NCBI RefSeq assembly: GCF_005405905.1
Contig: NZ_BJHU01000043.1
Coordinates: forward strand, 62,001 to 126,000
Reading direction: 5' to 3'
Length of the DNA stretch: 64,000 nt
DNA from: Acidovorax sp. NB1
GTDB taxonomy: Bacteria > Pseudomonadota > Gammaproteobacteria > Burkholderiales > Burkholderiaceae_C
In this document: positions 27,619-37,330 of the stretch, piece by piece
How the letters are laid out: every line of letters starts with the position of its first letter
Numbering within the stretch: the first letter of the stretch is position 1
Made by a program: the position numbers and the translations under genes
The notes under the pieces: model-generated
Seen by the model: the letters and a program-made list of their open reading frames with translations, nothing else
Databases searched by the model: none
Told to the model about the DNA's origin: nothing

Positions 27619-28275
27619 ATGACCACAGACACCACCCTCGCCCAACCCCTGCTGAACAAGCTGCAATGGCGCTACGCCGCCAAGAAGATGAACCCCGCCA
27701 AGAAGGTTCCGCAGGACAAGGTGGAGCGCATTCTCGAAGCCGCACGCCTGGCCCCCACCTCCAGCGGCCTGCAGCCGTTCGAGATCATTGTGGTGACCGA
27801 CCCCACCGTGCGCGCCAAGATCCAGCCTATCGCCTGGAACCAGGCCCAGATCACCGACGGCTCGCACCTGCTGGTGTTCGCTGCCTGGGACAACTACACG
27901 GCTGACCGCATCAACATGATGTTCGACATGACCAACGACCAGCGTGGCTTCAAGAACGAAGGTTGGGAAAACTACCGCCAGATGCTGCTGAACAGCTACC
28001 CCCAGCGCGATGCCGAAGTGAACTTCCAGCACGCCGCCCGCCAGGCCTACATCGGCATGAGCGCAGCCCTGATCGCTGCGGCGTTTGAAGAAGTGGACTC
28101 GACGCCCATGGAAGGTTTCGATCCCAACGCGCTCGATGAAATCCTGGGCCTGCGGGCTCGTGGCCTGCGCAGTGTCGCGATTCTGCCGCTGGGCTACCGC
28201 GCCGATGAAGGCGACTGGCTGGTGAGCCTGAAAAAGGTGCGCCGCCCCCGCGAGCAGTTCGTTACCGAAGTCTGA
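27619..28275 (+). CDS. NAD(P)H-dependent nitroreductase, NfsB-like
   Basis: 218 residues from the ATG at 27619, after a CAGGA site. Family traits are the KKMNPAKKVP start, ARLAPTSSGLQPFEIIVV (FMN phosphate and ring contacts), and the C-terminal LPLGYRADEGDW. These match the oxygen-insensitive NAD(P)H nitroreductase / dihydropteridine reductase group. The gene is monocistronic, ending in a strong hairpin shared with a convergent transporter. A protective role against quinones or nitro compounds is inferred from the family. Confidence 0.9.
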   Translation: MTTDTTLAQPLLNKLQWRYAAKKMNPAKKVPQDKVERILEAARLAPTSSGLQPFEIIVVTDPTVRAKIQPIAWNQAQITDGSHLLVFAAWDNYTADRINMMFDMTNDQRGFKNEGWENYRQMLLNSYPQRDAEVNFQHAARQAYIGMSAALIAAAFEEVDSTPMEGFDPNALDEILGLRARGLRSVAILPLGYRADEGDWLVSLKKVRRPREQFVTEV

Positions 28276-28294
28276 GGCTCTCCTCCTCAGGCAC

Positions 28295-28326
28295 AAAAAA
28301 GGCTGGACAGTGGTCCAGCCTTTTTT
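28295..28326. terminator. Bidirectional terminator between convergent genes
   Basis: AAAAAAGGCTGGAC (28295-28308) pairs perfectly with the mirror arm 28313-28326 around a 4-base loop. It has A- and T-runs on both sides and so can stop transcription of both the NfsB-like gene and the leftward MFS operon. Confidence 0.93.
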
Positions 28327-28338
28327 GCGAGCGGAGTA

Positions 28339-29679
28339 TCAGCGTGTGGCGGGCGCTGCATCCGTCACGTGGCGCATGGGCGTCAGCACAAAAGCTAGTG
28401 CTGCCAGCACCACCAGCGTGCCGCCGCTGGCTGCAAACAGCTGGGTGAGCGTAATGCTCTTCATCACCCAGCCGGTCACGGCGGCAGAGATGGGCGCCAG
28501 GCCCATGAAGATGAACATGAACAGGCTCATCGCCCGGCCCAGCAGCGCCGGGGGTACACGCTGCTGTATCCAGGTGAACACGCTCACCTGCATGAAGCCG
28601 CCCAGCAGGCCGATAAGCAGCATCAGCGCTGCCCCCTGCCACACGGCGGTGATCAGGCCCATGGGCATGAACAGCGCGCCGATGACCACGTCAAATGCCA
28701 GGATGGTCATCCCCAGGCTGCCAAAACGCAGCCGGGGCACCATGCCTGACACCACCATGCCCAGCAGCGTGCCCGCACCGTGGGCGCCCACGATGATGCC
28801 GAAAGCCGCCGCCCCCAGCGCGGGTGTGCTGCTGGCCAGCACCGGGATCGCTATGTGGATGGGGCCCATGATGAACAGGGCGATCGCACTCCAGTAGAGA
28901 AAGCAGGTGCGCAGCTCGCTGTCGCGCCAGAAATGCACCAGCCCCTGGGCCACCGAGGCCAGCACTGCCTGGGGTGCGGCTGCGGGGGCTGCATGGCTGG
29001 CATGGGTTTGCACTTTGGATAGCGTCCAGGCCGACACCGCAAAACTCAGTGCATCGAGCGCAAAGGCCAGGCCAATGCCGAAAGCGTTGGCGCGAGTGGG
29101 TGTTTCAACGGCCACAGTGCCAGTGGCCTCGCCCGTGCCAAACAGCGCGATCAGCAGCCCTGCCAGCAAAGGGCCGAGGAACATCGTCAACTGCCGCAGG
29201 CCCAGGCTGATGCCGTTGGCGGCCTGCAGCTGCGTGCGCGCCACCACAGACGGCATCATGGCCGTGCCGGCCGGAATGCTGAAGGCCGTGGCCAGCCCAA
29301 TGCCCAGCGACAGCGCGTACACCATCCACAACGACAGCGTGCCCGCAAACACCAGCCCCGCCAGGGCGGCCAACAGCACCAGGTTGACGTATTTGGTGAT
29401 CATCAGCACCTGCTTGGGCGAATACCGGTCTACCAGTGCGCCGCCGATCAAGATGAACAGCGCACGCGGCACGCTGACGAGGGCCAGAACGGTGCCTAGC
29501 ACCAGCGTGTCGCCAGTCATCTGCAGCACCAGCCAGGGCAGTGCAATCAGGGTGAACTGGTCGCCCAGCATGGACAAGGCCGAGCCGCCAAGCATCCAGC
29601 GGAAGTTGCGGTCCTGCAGCAGCGCGGCGCGCGGGTCTGCGGGTGGGTGGGCAGGACGGGGTGAGGTGTCAGGTCGCAT
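28339..29679 (-). CDS. MFS transporter
   Basis: 446 residues, about 12 membrane spans. It resembles the MFS_3 / EntS-like exporters (FRWMLGGSALSMLGDQFTLIALPWLVLQ, LVDRYSPKQVL as the loop 2-3 motif, and SIPAGTAMMPSVV). Its ATG overlaps the end of the acyltransferase gene by 11 bases, with GGGAG upstream, so the two are translationally coupled. The substrate is unknown; an efflux function is inferred from the subfamily. Confidence 0.88.
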   Translation of the reverse strand: MRPDTSPRPAHPPADPRAALLQDRNFRWMLGGSALSMLGDQFTLIALPWLVLQMTGDTLVLGTVLALVSVPRALFILIGGALVDRYSPKQVLMITKYVNLVLLAALAGLVFAGTLSLWMVYALSLGIGLATAFSIPAGTAMMPSVVARTQLQAANGISLGLRQLTMFLGPLLAGLLIALFGTGEATGTVAVETPTRANAFGIGLAFALDALSFAVSAWTLSKVQTHASHAAPAAAPQAVLASVAQGLVHFWRDSELRTCFLYWSAIALFIMGPIHIAIPVLASSTPALGAAAFGIIVGAHGAGTLLGMVVSGMVPRLRFGSLGMTILAFDVVIGALFMPMGLITAVWQGAALMLLIGLLGGFMQVSVFTWIQQRVPPALLGRAMSLFMFIFMGLAPISAAVTGWVMKSITLTQLFAASGGTLVVLAALAFVLTPMRHVTDAAPATR

Positions 29680-30943
29680 GGATGAGGTCTCCCAAAGAAT
29701 GGCGGGCGTGCGTGCGCCCCGTGAGCAAGCGGCCCACAGCGGTAAAACGCACTAACAGGTGGTAGCTGGCTAGGCACAGGGCCGTCGTGGCCAGCACGTT
29801 GATCAGCATCTTGGCCAGGGCCGGAACGGGCAGGCCATACAGCAGCGCACCCAGGCCGATGGTGAGTGGCAGGTGCACGAGGTACACCCAGTACGAGCTG
29901 TCGGCCAGGTAGGCCAGCCAGGCGCGGGGCTGGCCCACATGGCGCAGAAACAGCCCGATCAGCGCAAAGCTCCACAGCCACGACGCGCTGTTGTAGGCCA
30001 GCGCCATCCAGAACTGCAGGTGCCGGGTGGCAGACACGGGCGCGGCCAGCAGGTCAGTGAAAGCCCCGGTGACCAGCACCAGTGCAAAGGCCGATGCCTC
30101 CGGCTGGGCCAGCACTTCTGACAGCAGCGCAGTGATCAGGAATCCCGCAAGCCCCAGGCCCGCCAGCGCAGGCCAGTGCCGTTCGTAGCGTGCCATCAGC
30201 GCCTTGCGGTGCGCATACAGGCATAGCCCAAAGCCGTAGAACAGCCCGTTGTGTATCCATTCCGCCAGCGGCGGCAGGAAGGACCCACTGGGCGTGACGA
30301 TGCCGTGGTCGTAGCCCGCGCCAATCCAGGCCAGCGGCAGCGTGAGCACCAGCAGGCCCGCCGGGGTGCCACCCATCCAGAGGGCTCCGCGTTGCAGGGC
30401 CTGTTGCATCTTTTGCGGCAAGGCACGCACCGCTGTCCATGCCACGGGCGTCAGCAGCGCCAGCCACAACAGCATCCACAAGAACCAGAGGTGCATGGTG
30501 GCCGGGCCCTGGGGCACGTTGGGGCCTTGGGGCAGCAGACTGCGGTCCACGCCCCAGGTGCCATAGGCCATGCGGTGCAGGAACATCAGCCCGAGCAGCG
30601 CGCAGGCGACGAACAGCGGCGGCCAGAACAGCGCAAAGGGCAGTCCCAGGCGGCGCAGCCGGTTGCGCACCATGCCAGCCAGCCCGTGCCGTTGGACCAG
30701 CGCCGCCACAAAGAACCCGGCGAGGATAAAAAACAAGGGCATGCGGAAGGCATGGATCACCGCCACCAGCAGGTCAGCCAGAGGACTGGACTGGTCGTCG
30801 TGCCAGGGCAGCGGCGATGGCCGGCTCATGTAGAGCACCGAGACATGCAGCACGATGCCCAGCCACATCATGGTGGCACGCAGGTTGTCCAGGGCATGCA
30901 ACCGCCGGGTGGAGGGGGCGGGGGAGGGCGTCGATCCGTTCAT
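29669..30943 (-). CDS. Acyltransferase 3 family membrane protein (OpgC-like)
   Basis: 424 residues with about ten membrane spans. The N-terminal LHALDNLRATMMWLGIVLHV carries the conserved Arg and the catalytic-type His of acyltransferase-3 proteins. MHLWFLWMLLW and YWVYLVHLPL are further family blocks. Such enzymes transfer acyl groups to extracytoplasmic glycans or lipids; OpgC succinylates periplasmic glucans. The start is set at ATG 30943; a longer frame begins only with TTG. The gene is coupled to the MFS gene downstream. Confidence 0.87.
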   Translation of the reverse strand: MNGSTPSPAPSTRRLHALDNLRATMMWLGIVLHVSVLYMSRPSPLPWHDDQSSPLADLLVAVIHAFRMPLFFILAGFFVAALVQRHGLAGMVRNRLRRLGLPFALFWPPLFVACALLGLMFLHRMAYGTWGVDRSLLPQGPNVPQGPATMHLWFLWMLLWLALLTPVAWTAVRALPQKMQQALQRGALWMGGTPAGLLVLTLPLAWIGAGYDHGIVTPSGSFLPPLAEWIHNGLFYGFGLCLYAHRKALMARYERHWPALAGLGLAGFLITALLSEVLAQPEASAFALVLVTGAFTDLLAAPVSATRHLQFWMALAYNSASWLWSFALIGLFLRHVGQPRAWLAYLADSSYWVYLVHLPLTIGLGALLYGLPVPALAKMLINVLATTALCLASYHLLVRFTAVGRLLTGRTHARHSLGDLIHAT

Positions 30944-31023
30944 AGGGACCGACTGTGGCGCCTCACGTTGCGTGAGGGTCAAGCACTTTTCAGTGGTTTT
31001 TTGGGAGGCGGTGCGAGACCGTT

Positions 31024-32034
31024 TCAGCAGCGCGCAGAGATGGCTGCAGCCACAGCAGGGCTTGGCATCGCTAGCGCTAGCGCCAGCGCCGCATGCAGGT
31101 AGGCGCGCACGGGGGCACTCAGGGGCGAGCCTGCCTGCAGCAGTGGCGCATCGCCGCGCGTCAGCTGGTCAAACAGCTTGTTCCAGTGCAGTGCAGCCGC
31201 CGCTGCTTCGACGTGGTCGGTGGGGATTTGGCGGGTCAGCAATTGCTGTACGTCGCGCTCCAGCGCCGCCCACGCGGTGTGCGGCACATGGCCCAGCATG
31301 CGCAGGTCGTCGCGGGTCAGGTACTTCTCCAGCAGGGCAAGGCGCAGCTTGATGGCTGTCTCCACGTACTCGATCATGTCGCCCGGTGGCGCGTGGTTGC
31401 GGCCCTGCGTGCTGGGTTCGGTACGGAACATGTGGCCCCAGCGCTCCAGCAGGTCGAGGTCACCGCCCATCCAGTGCAGCATGAGCGCCATCCAGCGGTA
31501 GGCCAGTGCCTGGACCTCGGGCGCATCGGGCGGCAGCTGCCGGTCCATGGCATCGCGCACCAGGTCCTTGACCACAAGCCAGTCCGCCTCGATCAGGCTC
31601 CAGTTGGTGAAGATCTGCTTGAGTTCGGTGGTGCTGAAGTACTTGCCGTAGGTGGTCATCAGCGCCAGTGCTTCGAGCCAGTTGCCCATGTTGGGCTCTG
31701 CCCCGGCCATCAGGCCATCGCGCAGCATGGTCAGGCGCCCGCGCAGTTCGGTAGCCTGCGCAATCTGCTGGTCCAGTGCCCGAATTTGCTGGGCAATGAT
31801 GCGCTCGGGGGCCATGCCTTCGCCGGCCAGCAGATCGCCGATGTCGCTGAGCGCCAACCCCATCTGGCGCATGGTCTGGATGCCGTGCAGGCGCTGCACA
31901 TCGGCCTGGCTGTAGAGCCGGTAACCCGCCTCCGAGCGGCCCGAGGGCGTGAGCAGGCCGATCTCGTCGTAGTGGTGCAGCGTGCGCACCGTGAGGCCAG
32001 TGCGCCGCGCGAGGTCACCGACCTTCAGCAACAT
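31024..32034 (-). CDS. MerR family transcriptional regulator
   Basis: 336 residues. Residues 1-70 are a canonical MerR winged helix (LLKVGDLARRTGLTVRTLHHYDEIGLLTPSGR, GYRLYSQADVQRLHGI). A coiled coil follows (DQQIAQATELRGRLTML) and then a long helical C-terminal domain of the TipA-S-like, ligand-binding type. No metal-binding cysteine cluster is visible, so a small-molecule sensor is more likely than a metal sensor. It begins four bases after the FKBP stop. Confidence 0.92.
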   Translation of the reverse strand: MLLKVGDLARRTGLTVRTLHHYDEIGLLTPSGRSEAGYRLYSQADVQRLHGIQTMRQMGLALSDIGDLLAGEGMAPERIIAQQIRALDQQIAQATELRGRLTMLRDGLMAGAEPNMGNWLEALALMTTYGKYFSTTELKQIFTNWSLIEADWLVVKDLVRDAMDRQLPPDAPEVQALAYRWMALMLHWMGGDLDLLERWGHMFRTEPSTQGRNHAPPGDMIEYVETAIKLRLALLEKYLTRDDLRMLGHVPHTAWAALERDVQQLLTRQIPTDHVEAAAAALHWNKLFDQLTRGDAPLLQAGSPLSAPVRAYLHAALALALAMPSPAVAAAISARC

Positions 32035-32038
32035 GGGA

Positions 32039-32446
32039 TCAACGGCCGATGGAAATCAGCTCGACTTCAAAGTTCAGCGTAGCGTTGGGTGGAATCACGC
32101 CACCTGCTCCCCGAGCGCCGTAGGCGATGGAGGGTGGGCAGGTCAGCTTGGCCTTGCCGCCCGGTTTCATGCGCTGCACGCCTTCGGTCCAGCAAGGGAT
32201 CACGCCATTGAGCGGGAACGAGGTCGGTTCGCCACGCTTGTAGGAGCTGTCGAACTCCTTGCCGTCCAGGAACATGCCCTTGTAGTGCACCTTGACCGTG
32301 TCGGTGGCCTTGGGCGATTCGCCCGTGCCGTCTTTGAGCGATTCGTAGACCAGGCCGCTGGCGGTGGTGACGGGCTTGGAGGTCTGGGCCATGGCGGCGG
32401 GGGCCATCACAACGGTGGCGAGCAAAAGGCACAAGAGGTTTCGCAA
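32039..32446 (-). CDS. FKBP-type peptidyl-prolyl cis-trans isomerase, exported
   Basis: 135 residues: a signal peptide (cleavage near AMAQ) and one FKBP domain with VKVHYKG, DSSYKRGEP, GVIPCWTEGVQRMKPGGKAKL and IAYGARGAGGVIPPNATL. It folds periplasmic proteins by isomerising X-Pro bonds. In its active-site strand Cys-Trp stands where W of the usual VIPGW block is expected. It is first in a leftward group with the MerR regulator. Confidence 0.93.
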   Translation of the reverse strand: MRNLLCLLLATVVMAPAAMAQTSKPVTTASGLVYESLKDGTGESPKATDTVKVHYKGMFLDGKEFDSSYKRGEPTSFPLNGVIPCWTEGVQRMKPGGKAKLTCPPSIAYGARGAGGVIPPNATLNFEVELISIGR

Positions 32447-32529
32447 AGGGGGCTCCTGAAAGAGTGAATCACAACGCAGCCCGCGATCTTATGCGCGTTC
32501 GTGCTGCGACCCGTGGGAGAGGCACCACG

Positions 32530-32562
32530 AAAAAAGCCCTGGGCATGCGGGCACCAGGGCTT
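32530..32562 (-). terminator. Terminator after gcvP
   Basis: On the minus strand AAGCCCTGG pairs with CCAGGGCTT, followed by T6. It closes the glycine cleavage operon. Confidence 0.88.
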
Positions 32563-32615
32563 GGTAAGTCAAGAACCACGGCAGCGGGTGGGCCGCCATG
32601 GTCTTCATGGCAGGG

Positions 32616-35528
32616 TCAAGCGTAGTCGCTCACCGGGATGCAGCTGCAGCTCAGGTTGCGGTCGCCCCACACGTTGTCCACGCGGCCTACGGGCGACCAA
32701 TACTTGGCCTGGCGCAGGGCCGCCACGGGGTAGGCGGCAGCTTCGCGGCTGTAGGGGCGGGCCCATTCGCCGGTGAGAAGGTTCTCTGCCGTGTGGGGGG
32801 CGTTCTTGAGAGGGTTGTTGTCCTGCGGCAGCTTGCCCGCTTCGATCTGGCGGATCTCTTCGCGGATGGCGATCATGGCGTCGATGAAGCGGTCGATCTC
32901 GAACAGCGTTTCGCTTTCGGTGGGCTCCACCATCAGCGTGTTGGGCACGGGGAAGCTCAGCGTGGGGGCGTGGAAGCCGTAGTCGATCAGGCGCTTGGCC
33001 ACGTCTTCGGCCATCACGCCGCTGGTGTCCTTCAGGCCGCGCAGGTCCAGGATGCATTCGTGCGCCACATGGCCGTTCTCGCTCGCGTACAGCGTGGGGT
33101 AGTGGTCCTTGAGGCGCGCGCTGATGTAGTTGGCGCTCAGGATGGCGGTTTCGGTGGCCGCTTGCAGGCCGTCGGCGCCCATCATGCGGATGTACATCCA
33201 GCTGATGGGCAGCACGGCGGCGTTGCCCAGGGGGGCGGCGCTCACGGGGCCCACCTTGCCGTTGGTAGGGCTCTTAGGCTGGTCATCCTGGCCAGGCAAA
33301 CCGGGCAGGAAGGGCACGAGGTCTGCGACCACACACACCGGGCCCACGCCGGGGCCGCCACCGCCGTGGGGGATGCAGAAGGTCTTGTGCAGATTCAGGT
33401 GGCTCACGTCGCCGCCAAACTCGCCAGGGGCGGCCACACCCACCAGGGCGTTCATGTTGGCGCCGTCCACATACACGCGGCCGCCGTGGCTGTGCACCAG
33501 GGCGCACAGTTCCTTCACCTGGGTCTCGAACACGCCATGCGTGCTGGGGTAGGTGATCATCACGCAGGCGATGTTGCCGCTGTGCTGCTCGCACTTGGCC
33601 TGCAGATCGGCCAGGTCCACGTTGCCGCTGGCGTCGCAGGCTGTCACTACCACCTGCATGCCCACCATCTGTGCGCTGGCGGGGTTGGTGCCATGTGCGC
33701 TGCTGGGGATCAGGCAGATGTTGCGGTGGCCTTCGCCACGCGACTCGTGGTACGCCTTGATGGCCAGCAGTCCCGCGTATTCGCCCTGGCTGCCCGCGTT
33801 GGGTTGCAGGCTGATGCCTGCATAGCCCGTGGCCTCGCACAGCCAGGCGCGCAGTTGCTCGTCCAGCTCCTTGTAGCCCTGCTGCTGGTCGGCCGGGGCA
33901 AAGGGGTGCATGTGGGCAAACTCTGGCCAGGTGATGGGGATCATCTCGCTGGTGGCGTTGAGCTTCATGGTGCACGAGCCCAGCGGGATCATGCTGCGGT
34001 CCAGCGCCAGGTCCTTGTCGGACAGCTGGCGGATGTAGCGCAGCATGCCGGTTTCGCTGTGGTGGGTGTTGAACACCGGGTGCGTGAGGTACTGGCTGGT
34101 GCGGCGCAGCGCGGCGGGGATCAGGGGCTCGATGCCGTTCTCAAACGCGTCAAACGTGGGCAGGGCCTGGCCGTCCTTGGCGAAGACTTTCCACAGCAGC
34201 TCGATGTCGGCGCGTGTGGTGGTTTCGTCGAGCGAGATGCACAGGTAGTTTTCGAAGTAAATACGCAGGTTTGCGCCTGACTGTATTGCCTTTGCAGCTA
34301 TTGATTTTGTAGCGTTATCGGTTTTCAGCACCAGCGTGTCGAACGTGGCTTGTTCGCGCACGGGGGCGCCCAGTTGTTGCAGCCCCAGGGCCAGGATGGC
34401 GGTGTAGCTGGCCACGCGCTGGGCAATGCGCGCAAGGCCCTCGGGGCCGTGGTAGACGGCGTACATGCTGGCGATCACGGCGGGCAGCACCTGGGCCGTG
34501 CAGATATTGGAGGTGGCTTTTTCGCGGCGGATGTGCTGTTCGCGCGTCTGCAGCGCCAGGCGGTAGGCGGGCTTGCCGTGCACGTCCACGCTCACGCCCA
34601 CCAGGCGGCCAGGCAGGCTGCGCTTGTATTCGTCGCGGCAGGCCATGAAGGCCGCGTGCGGGCCGCCCGCGCCCATGGGCATGCCAAAACGCTGGGTGGT
34701 GCCCACCACAATGTCTGCGCCTTGTTCGCCGGGCGGGGTGATGAGTGTGAGGGCCAGCAGGTCGGCTGCCACGATGAAGGCGGCCTGCTTGGCGTGGGCT
34801 TTTTCCACGTCGGCGCGCAGGTCGTCAATGCGCCCGCTGGTGGCGGGGTATTGGGCCAGCACGGCAAAGTAGTCGCCTGCCAGCAGGGTGTTCCACTCTT
34901 CGGCCGAATTGGCCAGGCGCACTTCCAGGCCCAGGGGCTTGGCGCGGGTCTGGATCACTTCAATGGTCTGTGGGTGCGCGTCGCCCGCCACCACAAACAC
35001 GTTGCTCTTGCTCTTGACCGAGCGCTTGGCCAGGGTCATGGCTTCGGCAGCGGCGGTGGCCTCGTCCAGCATCGATGCATTGGCGATCGGCATGCCGGTC
35101 AGGTCGCACACCATGGTCTGGAAGTTGACCAGCGCTTCCATGCGGCCCTGCGAGATTTCGGCCTGGTAGGGCGTGTAGGCGGTGTACCAGGCGGGGTTCT
35201 CCAGAATGTTGCGCAGGATGACGCCCGGTGTGTGTGTGCCGTAGTAGCCCTGGCCGATGAAGCTCTTGAGCACCTTGTTCTTGCCCGCGATGGCCTTGAG
35301 CTCGGCCAGTGCCGATGCCTCGGTGGTGGCTGCTGGCAAGTCCATGGCGCGGCTGCGTGCGATGGAGCGCGGCACGATGGAGTCGATGAGCGCGCGGCGC
35401 GAGGCCTCGCCGATCACGGACAGCATGTGGGCTTCGTCCGCTGCGTCGATGCCGATGTGGCGGGGCAGGAATTCAGCGGCGTTTTCCAGCGCGGACAACG
35501 GTAAGGAGGTGGGCAGGGCGGCAGTCAT
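32616..35528 (-). CDS. gcvP: Glycine dehydrogenase (P protein of glycine cleavage)
   Basis: 970 residues, the single-chain form. The pyridoxal phosphate enzyme decarboxylates glycine and passes the aminomethyl group to the lipoyl arm of GcvH. The PLP lysine lies in [14 protein letters not shown] near residue 715, followed by the glycine-rich [10 protein letters not shown]. The N-terminus carries FLPRHIG. Near base 34282-34320 the coding sequence contains a weaker match to the dispersed repeat. It is last in the operon gcvT-gcvH-gcvP, 143 bases after gcvH. Confidence 0.97.
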   Translation of the reverse strand: MTAALPTSLPLSALENAAEFLPRHIGIDAADEAHMLSVIGEASRRALIDSIVPRSIARSRAMDLPAATTEASALAELKAIAGKNKVLKSFIGQGYYGTHTPGVILRNILENPAWYTAYTPYQAEISQGRMEALVNFQTMVCDLTGMPIANASMLDEATAAAEAMTLAKRSVKSKSNVFVVAGDAHPQTIEVIQTRAKPLGLEVRLANSAEEWNTLLAGDYFAVLAQYPATSGRIDDLRADVEKAHAKQAAFIVAADLLALTLITPPGEQGADIVVGTTQRFGMPMGAGGPHAAFMACRDEYKRSLPGRLVGVSVDVHGKPAYRLALQTREQHIRREKATSNICTAQVLPAVIASMYAVYHGPEGLARIAQRVASYTAILALGLQQLGAPVREQATFDTLVLKTDNATKSIAAKAIQSGANLRIYFENYLCISLDETTTRADIELLWKVFAKDGQALPTFDAFENGIEPLIPAALRRTSQYLTHPVFNTHHSETGMLRYIRQLSDKDLALDRSMIPLGSCTMKLNATSEMIPITWPEFAHMHPFAPADQQQGYKELDEQLRAWLCEATGYAGISLQPNAGSQGEYAGLLAIKAYHESRGEGHRNICLIPSSAHGTNPASAQMVGMQVVVTACDASGNVDLADLQAKCEQHSGNIACVMITYPSTHGVFETQVKELCALVHSHGGRVYVDGANMNALVGVAAPGEFGGDVSHLNLHKTFCIPHGGGGPGVGPVCVVADLVPFLPGLPGQDDQPKSPTNGKVGPVSAAPLGNAAVLPISWMYIRMMGADGLQAATETAILSANYISARLKDHYPTLYASENGHVAHECILDLRGLKDTSGVMAEDVAKRLIDYGFHAPTLSFPVPNTLMVEPTESETLFEIDRFIDAMIAIREEIRQIEAGKLPQDNNPLKNAPHTAENLLTGEWARPYSREAAAYPVAALRQAKYWSPVGRVDNVWGDRNLSCSCIPVSDYA
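34282..34320 (+). repeat. Dispersed repeat copy 6 (weak, inside gcvP)
   Basis: GCAGCTATTGATTTTGTAGC on the plus strand resembles the 3' half of the copy at 63359 (ATAGCTATTGTTTGTATAGC). The 5' half is not clear. It lies on the strand opposite to gcvP. Confidence 0.35.
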
Positions 35529-35550
35529 GGCGGGCGTTCGGGGTGCTATG

Positions 35551-35645
35551 AAAAAAGAAGCTGCTGGCGCTTGTCAGCTATTGGTTTCAGTGGTTTTTTA
35601 TCTGAAACCTAATGGAATCAAGCGCTGGCAGCTATGGTTTTTGAA
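35551..35645 (+). repeat. Dispersed repeat, double core, between gcvH and gcvP (copy 7)
   Basis: Two related cores occur, CTGGCGCTTGTCAGCTATTG and AAGCGCTGGCAGCTATGG. Between them GGTTTCAG (35583-35590) and CTGAAACC (35602-35609) form a hairpin. The unit fills the 143-base gap and could lower gcvP expression relative to gcvTH. Confidence 0.6.
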
Positions 35646-35671
35646 ACCAGAGATGAATGGGCTAAGCGCCT

Positions 35672-36046
35672 TCAGGCGTTGGCCGCAAAGGCGCTGTAGG
35701 CGGTTTCGTCCATCAGGGCGTCGAGCTGGGCGACATCGGCCAGCTTGACCTTGAAGAACCAGCCAGCGTTCAGCGGGTCGCTGTTGGCCAGCGAGGGGTC
35801 GGCGCGCAGGGCTTCGTTCACTTCGACGATTTCGCCGGTGACGGGCATGTAGACATCGGCAGCGGCCTTCACGGACTCGACCACACCCGCCACATCACCC
35901 TGGTTGAAGGTGGCGCCGACCTCGGGCAGGTCCACAAACACCACATCGCCCAGCGCATCCTGTGCGTGCACGGTGATGCCCACCACAGCAGCGGCCGTGT
36001 CGGCGGTGTTGATCCATTCGTGTTCTTTGGAAAATTTGACGGTCAT
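35672..36046 (-). CDS. gcvH: Glycine cleavage H protein
   Basis: 124 residues. Lipoyl carrier that shuttles the aminomethyl group between GcvP, GcvT and the lipoamide dehydrogenase. The lipoyl lysine is K60 in [17 protein letters not shown]. The KFSKEHEW start and [10 protein letters not shown] are family blocks. The start has GGAGG shortly upstream. It is the middle gene of the operon. Confidence 0.97.
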   Translation of the reverse strand: MTVKFSKEHEWINTADTAAAVVGITVHAQDALGDVVFVDLPEVGATFNQGDVAGVVESVKAAADVYMPVTGEIVEVNEALRADPSLANSDPLNAGWFFKVKLADVAQLDALMDETAYSAFAANA

Positions 36047-36132
36047 GGGGAAGCTCCTCCAGCAACGGGATAAATAAAGGAATCAGCAATGTAGCGGGCG
36101 CGGGCCGCGTTGGTGCGCAGCCGCCTGCGAAA

Positions 36133-37275
36133 TCAGCCGCGAAAGTAGTTGGCGGGCGTGAAAGGCATGGCGCGCACTTCCATCGGGACGGCCTTACCGC
36201 GCACGATGGCGTTCACGCGGGTGCCGATGGCGGCATAGACAGGGGCGACGTAGCCCATGGCCACGGGTTCGTTCACCGTGGGGCCCAGCAGGCCGCTGGT
36301 GACTTCGCCGATCTTTTGGCCGTCCGTGCTCTGCAGTTCGGTGTGCTCGCGCACTGGCACACGCTCCAGCGCGACCAGGCCCACGCGCTTGCGGGGCAGG
36401 GTGGCGGGGTTGTCAATCTGTGCCAGCACCTTGTCGGCGCCAGGGAAACCACCTGCGCGTGCGCCACCAGTGCGACGCACCTTCTGGATGGCCCAGTTCA
36501 GCGCGGCTTCGGGGGGCGTGGTGGTGGTGTCGATGTCGTTGCCATACAGGCACAGGCCCGCTTCGAGGCGCAGCGAGTTGCGTGCGCCCAGGCCGATGGG
36601 CTTGACTTCGGGCTGGGCCAGCAGGGCGCGGGCGAGCGTCTCGGCCTGCGCAGCGGGCACGGAGATTTCAAAGCCGTCTTCGCCGGTGTAGCCGCTGCGG
36701 GTCACAAAGCAGTCGCAGCCCGCGATGCTGAACGCGCCACCGGTCATGAACACCAGCTTTTCCACACCGGGCGCAAGGCGCGCGAGGGCGGTGACGGCCT
36801 GCGGGCCCTGCAGGGCAAGCAGGGCGTGGTCGGGCATGGGCGCCACGGTGCAGCGCTGGCCGATGCGGGCCTCTATGTGGGCAATGTCGCCCACCTTGCA
36901 GGCGCCGTTCACGATGACGAACAGCGTGGGTTCACCATCCACCACGCCCTGGTTGAAGAACATCAAATCGTCGATGACCGTGCCCTCGTCGGTCAGCAGC
37001 AGGCCGTAGCGCTGCTTGCCCACGGGCAAGTCGATCACGTCCACGGGCATCAGGGTCTCAAACGCCGCAGCGGCATCGGCACCGATGAGCTTGAGCTGGC
37101 CCATGTGCGAGACATCGAACAGGCCCGCAGCGGTGCGGGTGTGCACATGCTCTGCCATCAGGCCAGCGGGGTACTGCACGGGCATGGAGTAGCCTGCAAA
37201 AGGCACCATGCGGGCGCCCAACTCGATGTGCAGGGCGTTCAGGGGTGTGGTGAGCAGGGGGGCGGTGGCGGACAT
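36133..37275 (-). CDS. gcvT: Aminomethyltransferase (T protein of glycine cleavage)
   Basis: 380 residues. Transfers the methylene group from GcvH to tetrahydrofolate and releases ammonia. Family blocks: ARMVPFAGYSMPVQYP, GLFDVSHMGQ (substrate loop), TRSGYTGEDGFEI and RDSLRLEAG-like RNSLRLEAGLCLYGND. The start at 37275 (ATG with GGAG eight bases before) is preferred over an upstream TTG in the same frame. The leader carries a tandem glycine riboswitch. Confidence 0.97.
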   Translation of the reverse strand: MSATAPLLTTPLNALHIELGARMVPFAGYSMPVQYPAGLMAEHVHTRTAAGLFDVSHMGQLKLIGADAAAAFETLMPVDVIDLPVGKQRYGLLLTDEGTVIDDLMFFNQGVVDGEPTLFVIVNGACKVGDIAHIEARIGQRCTVAPMPDHALLALQGPQAVTALARLAPGVEKLVFMTGGAFSIAGCDCFVTRSGYTGEDGFEISVPAAQAETLARALLAQPEVKPIGLGARNSLRLEAGLCLYGNDIDTTTTPPEAALNWAIQKVRRTGGARAGGFPGADKVLAQIDNPATLPRKRVGLVALERVPVREHTELQSTDGQKIGEVTSGLLGPTVNEPVAMGYVAPVYAAIGTRVNAIVRGKAVPMEVRAMPFTPANYFRG

Positions 37276-37330
37276 GGCGGAACTCCGGGGCAAATGGGGG
37301 CCGCAGCCACCAAGGTGACTACGGGATTTG

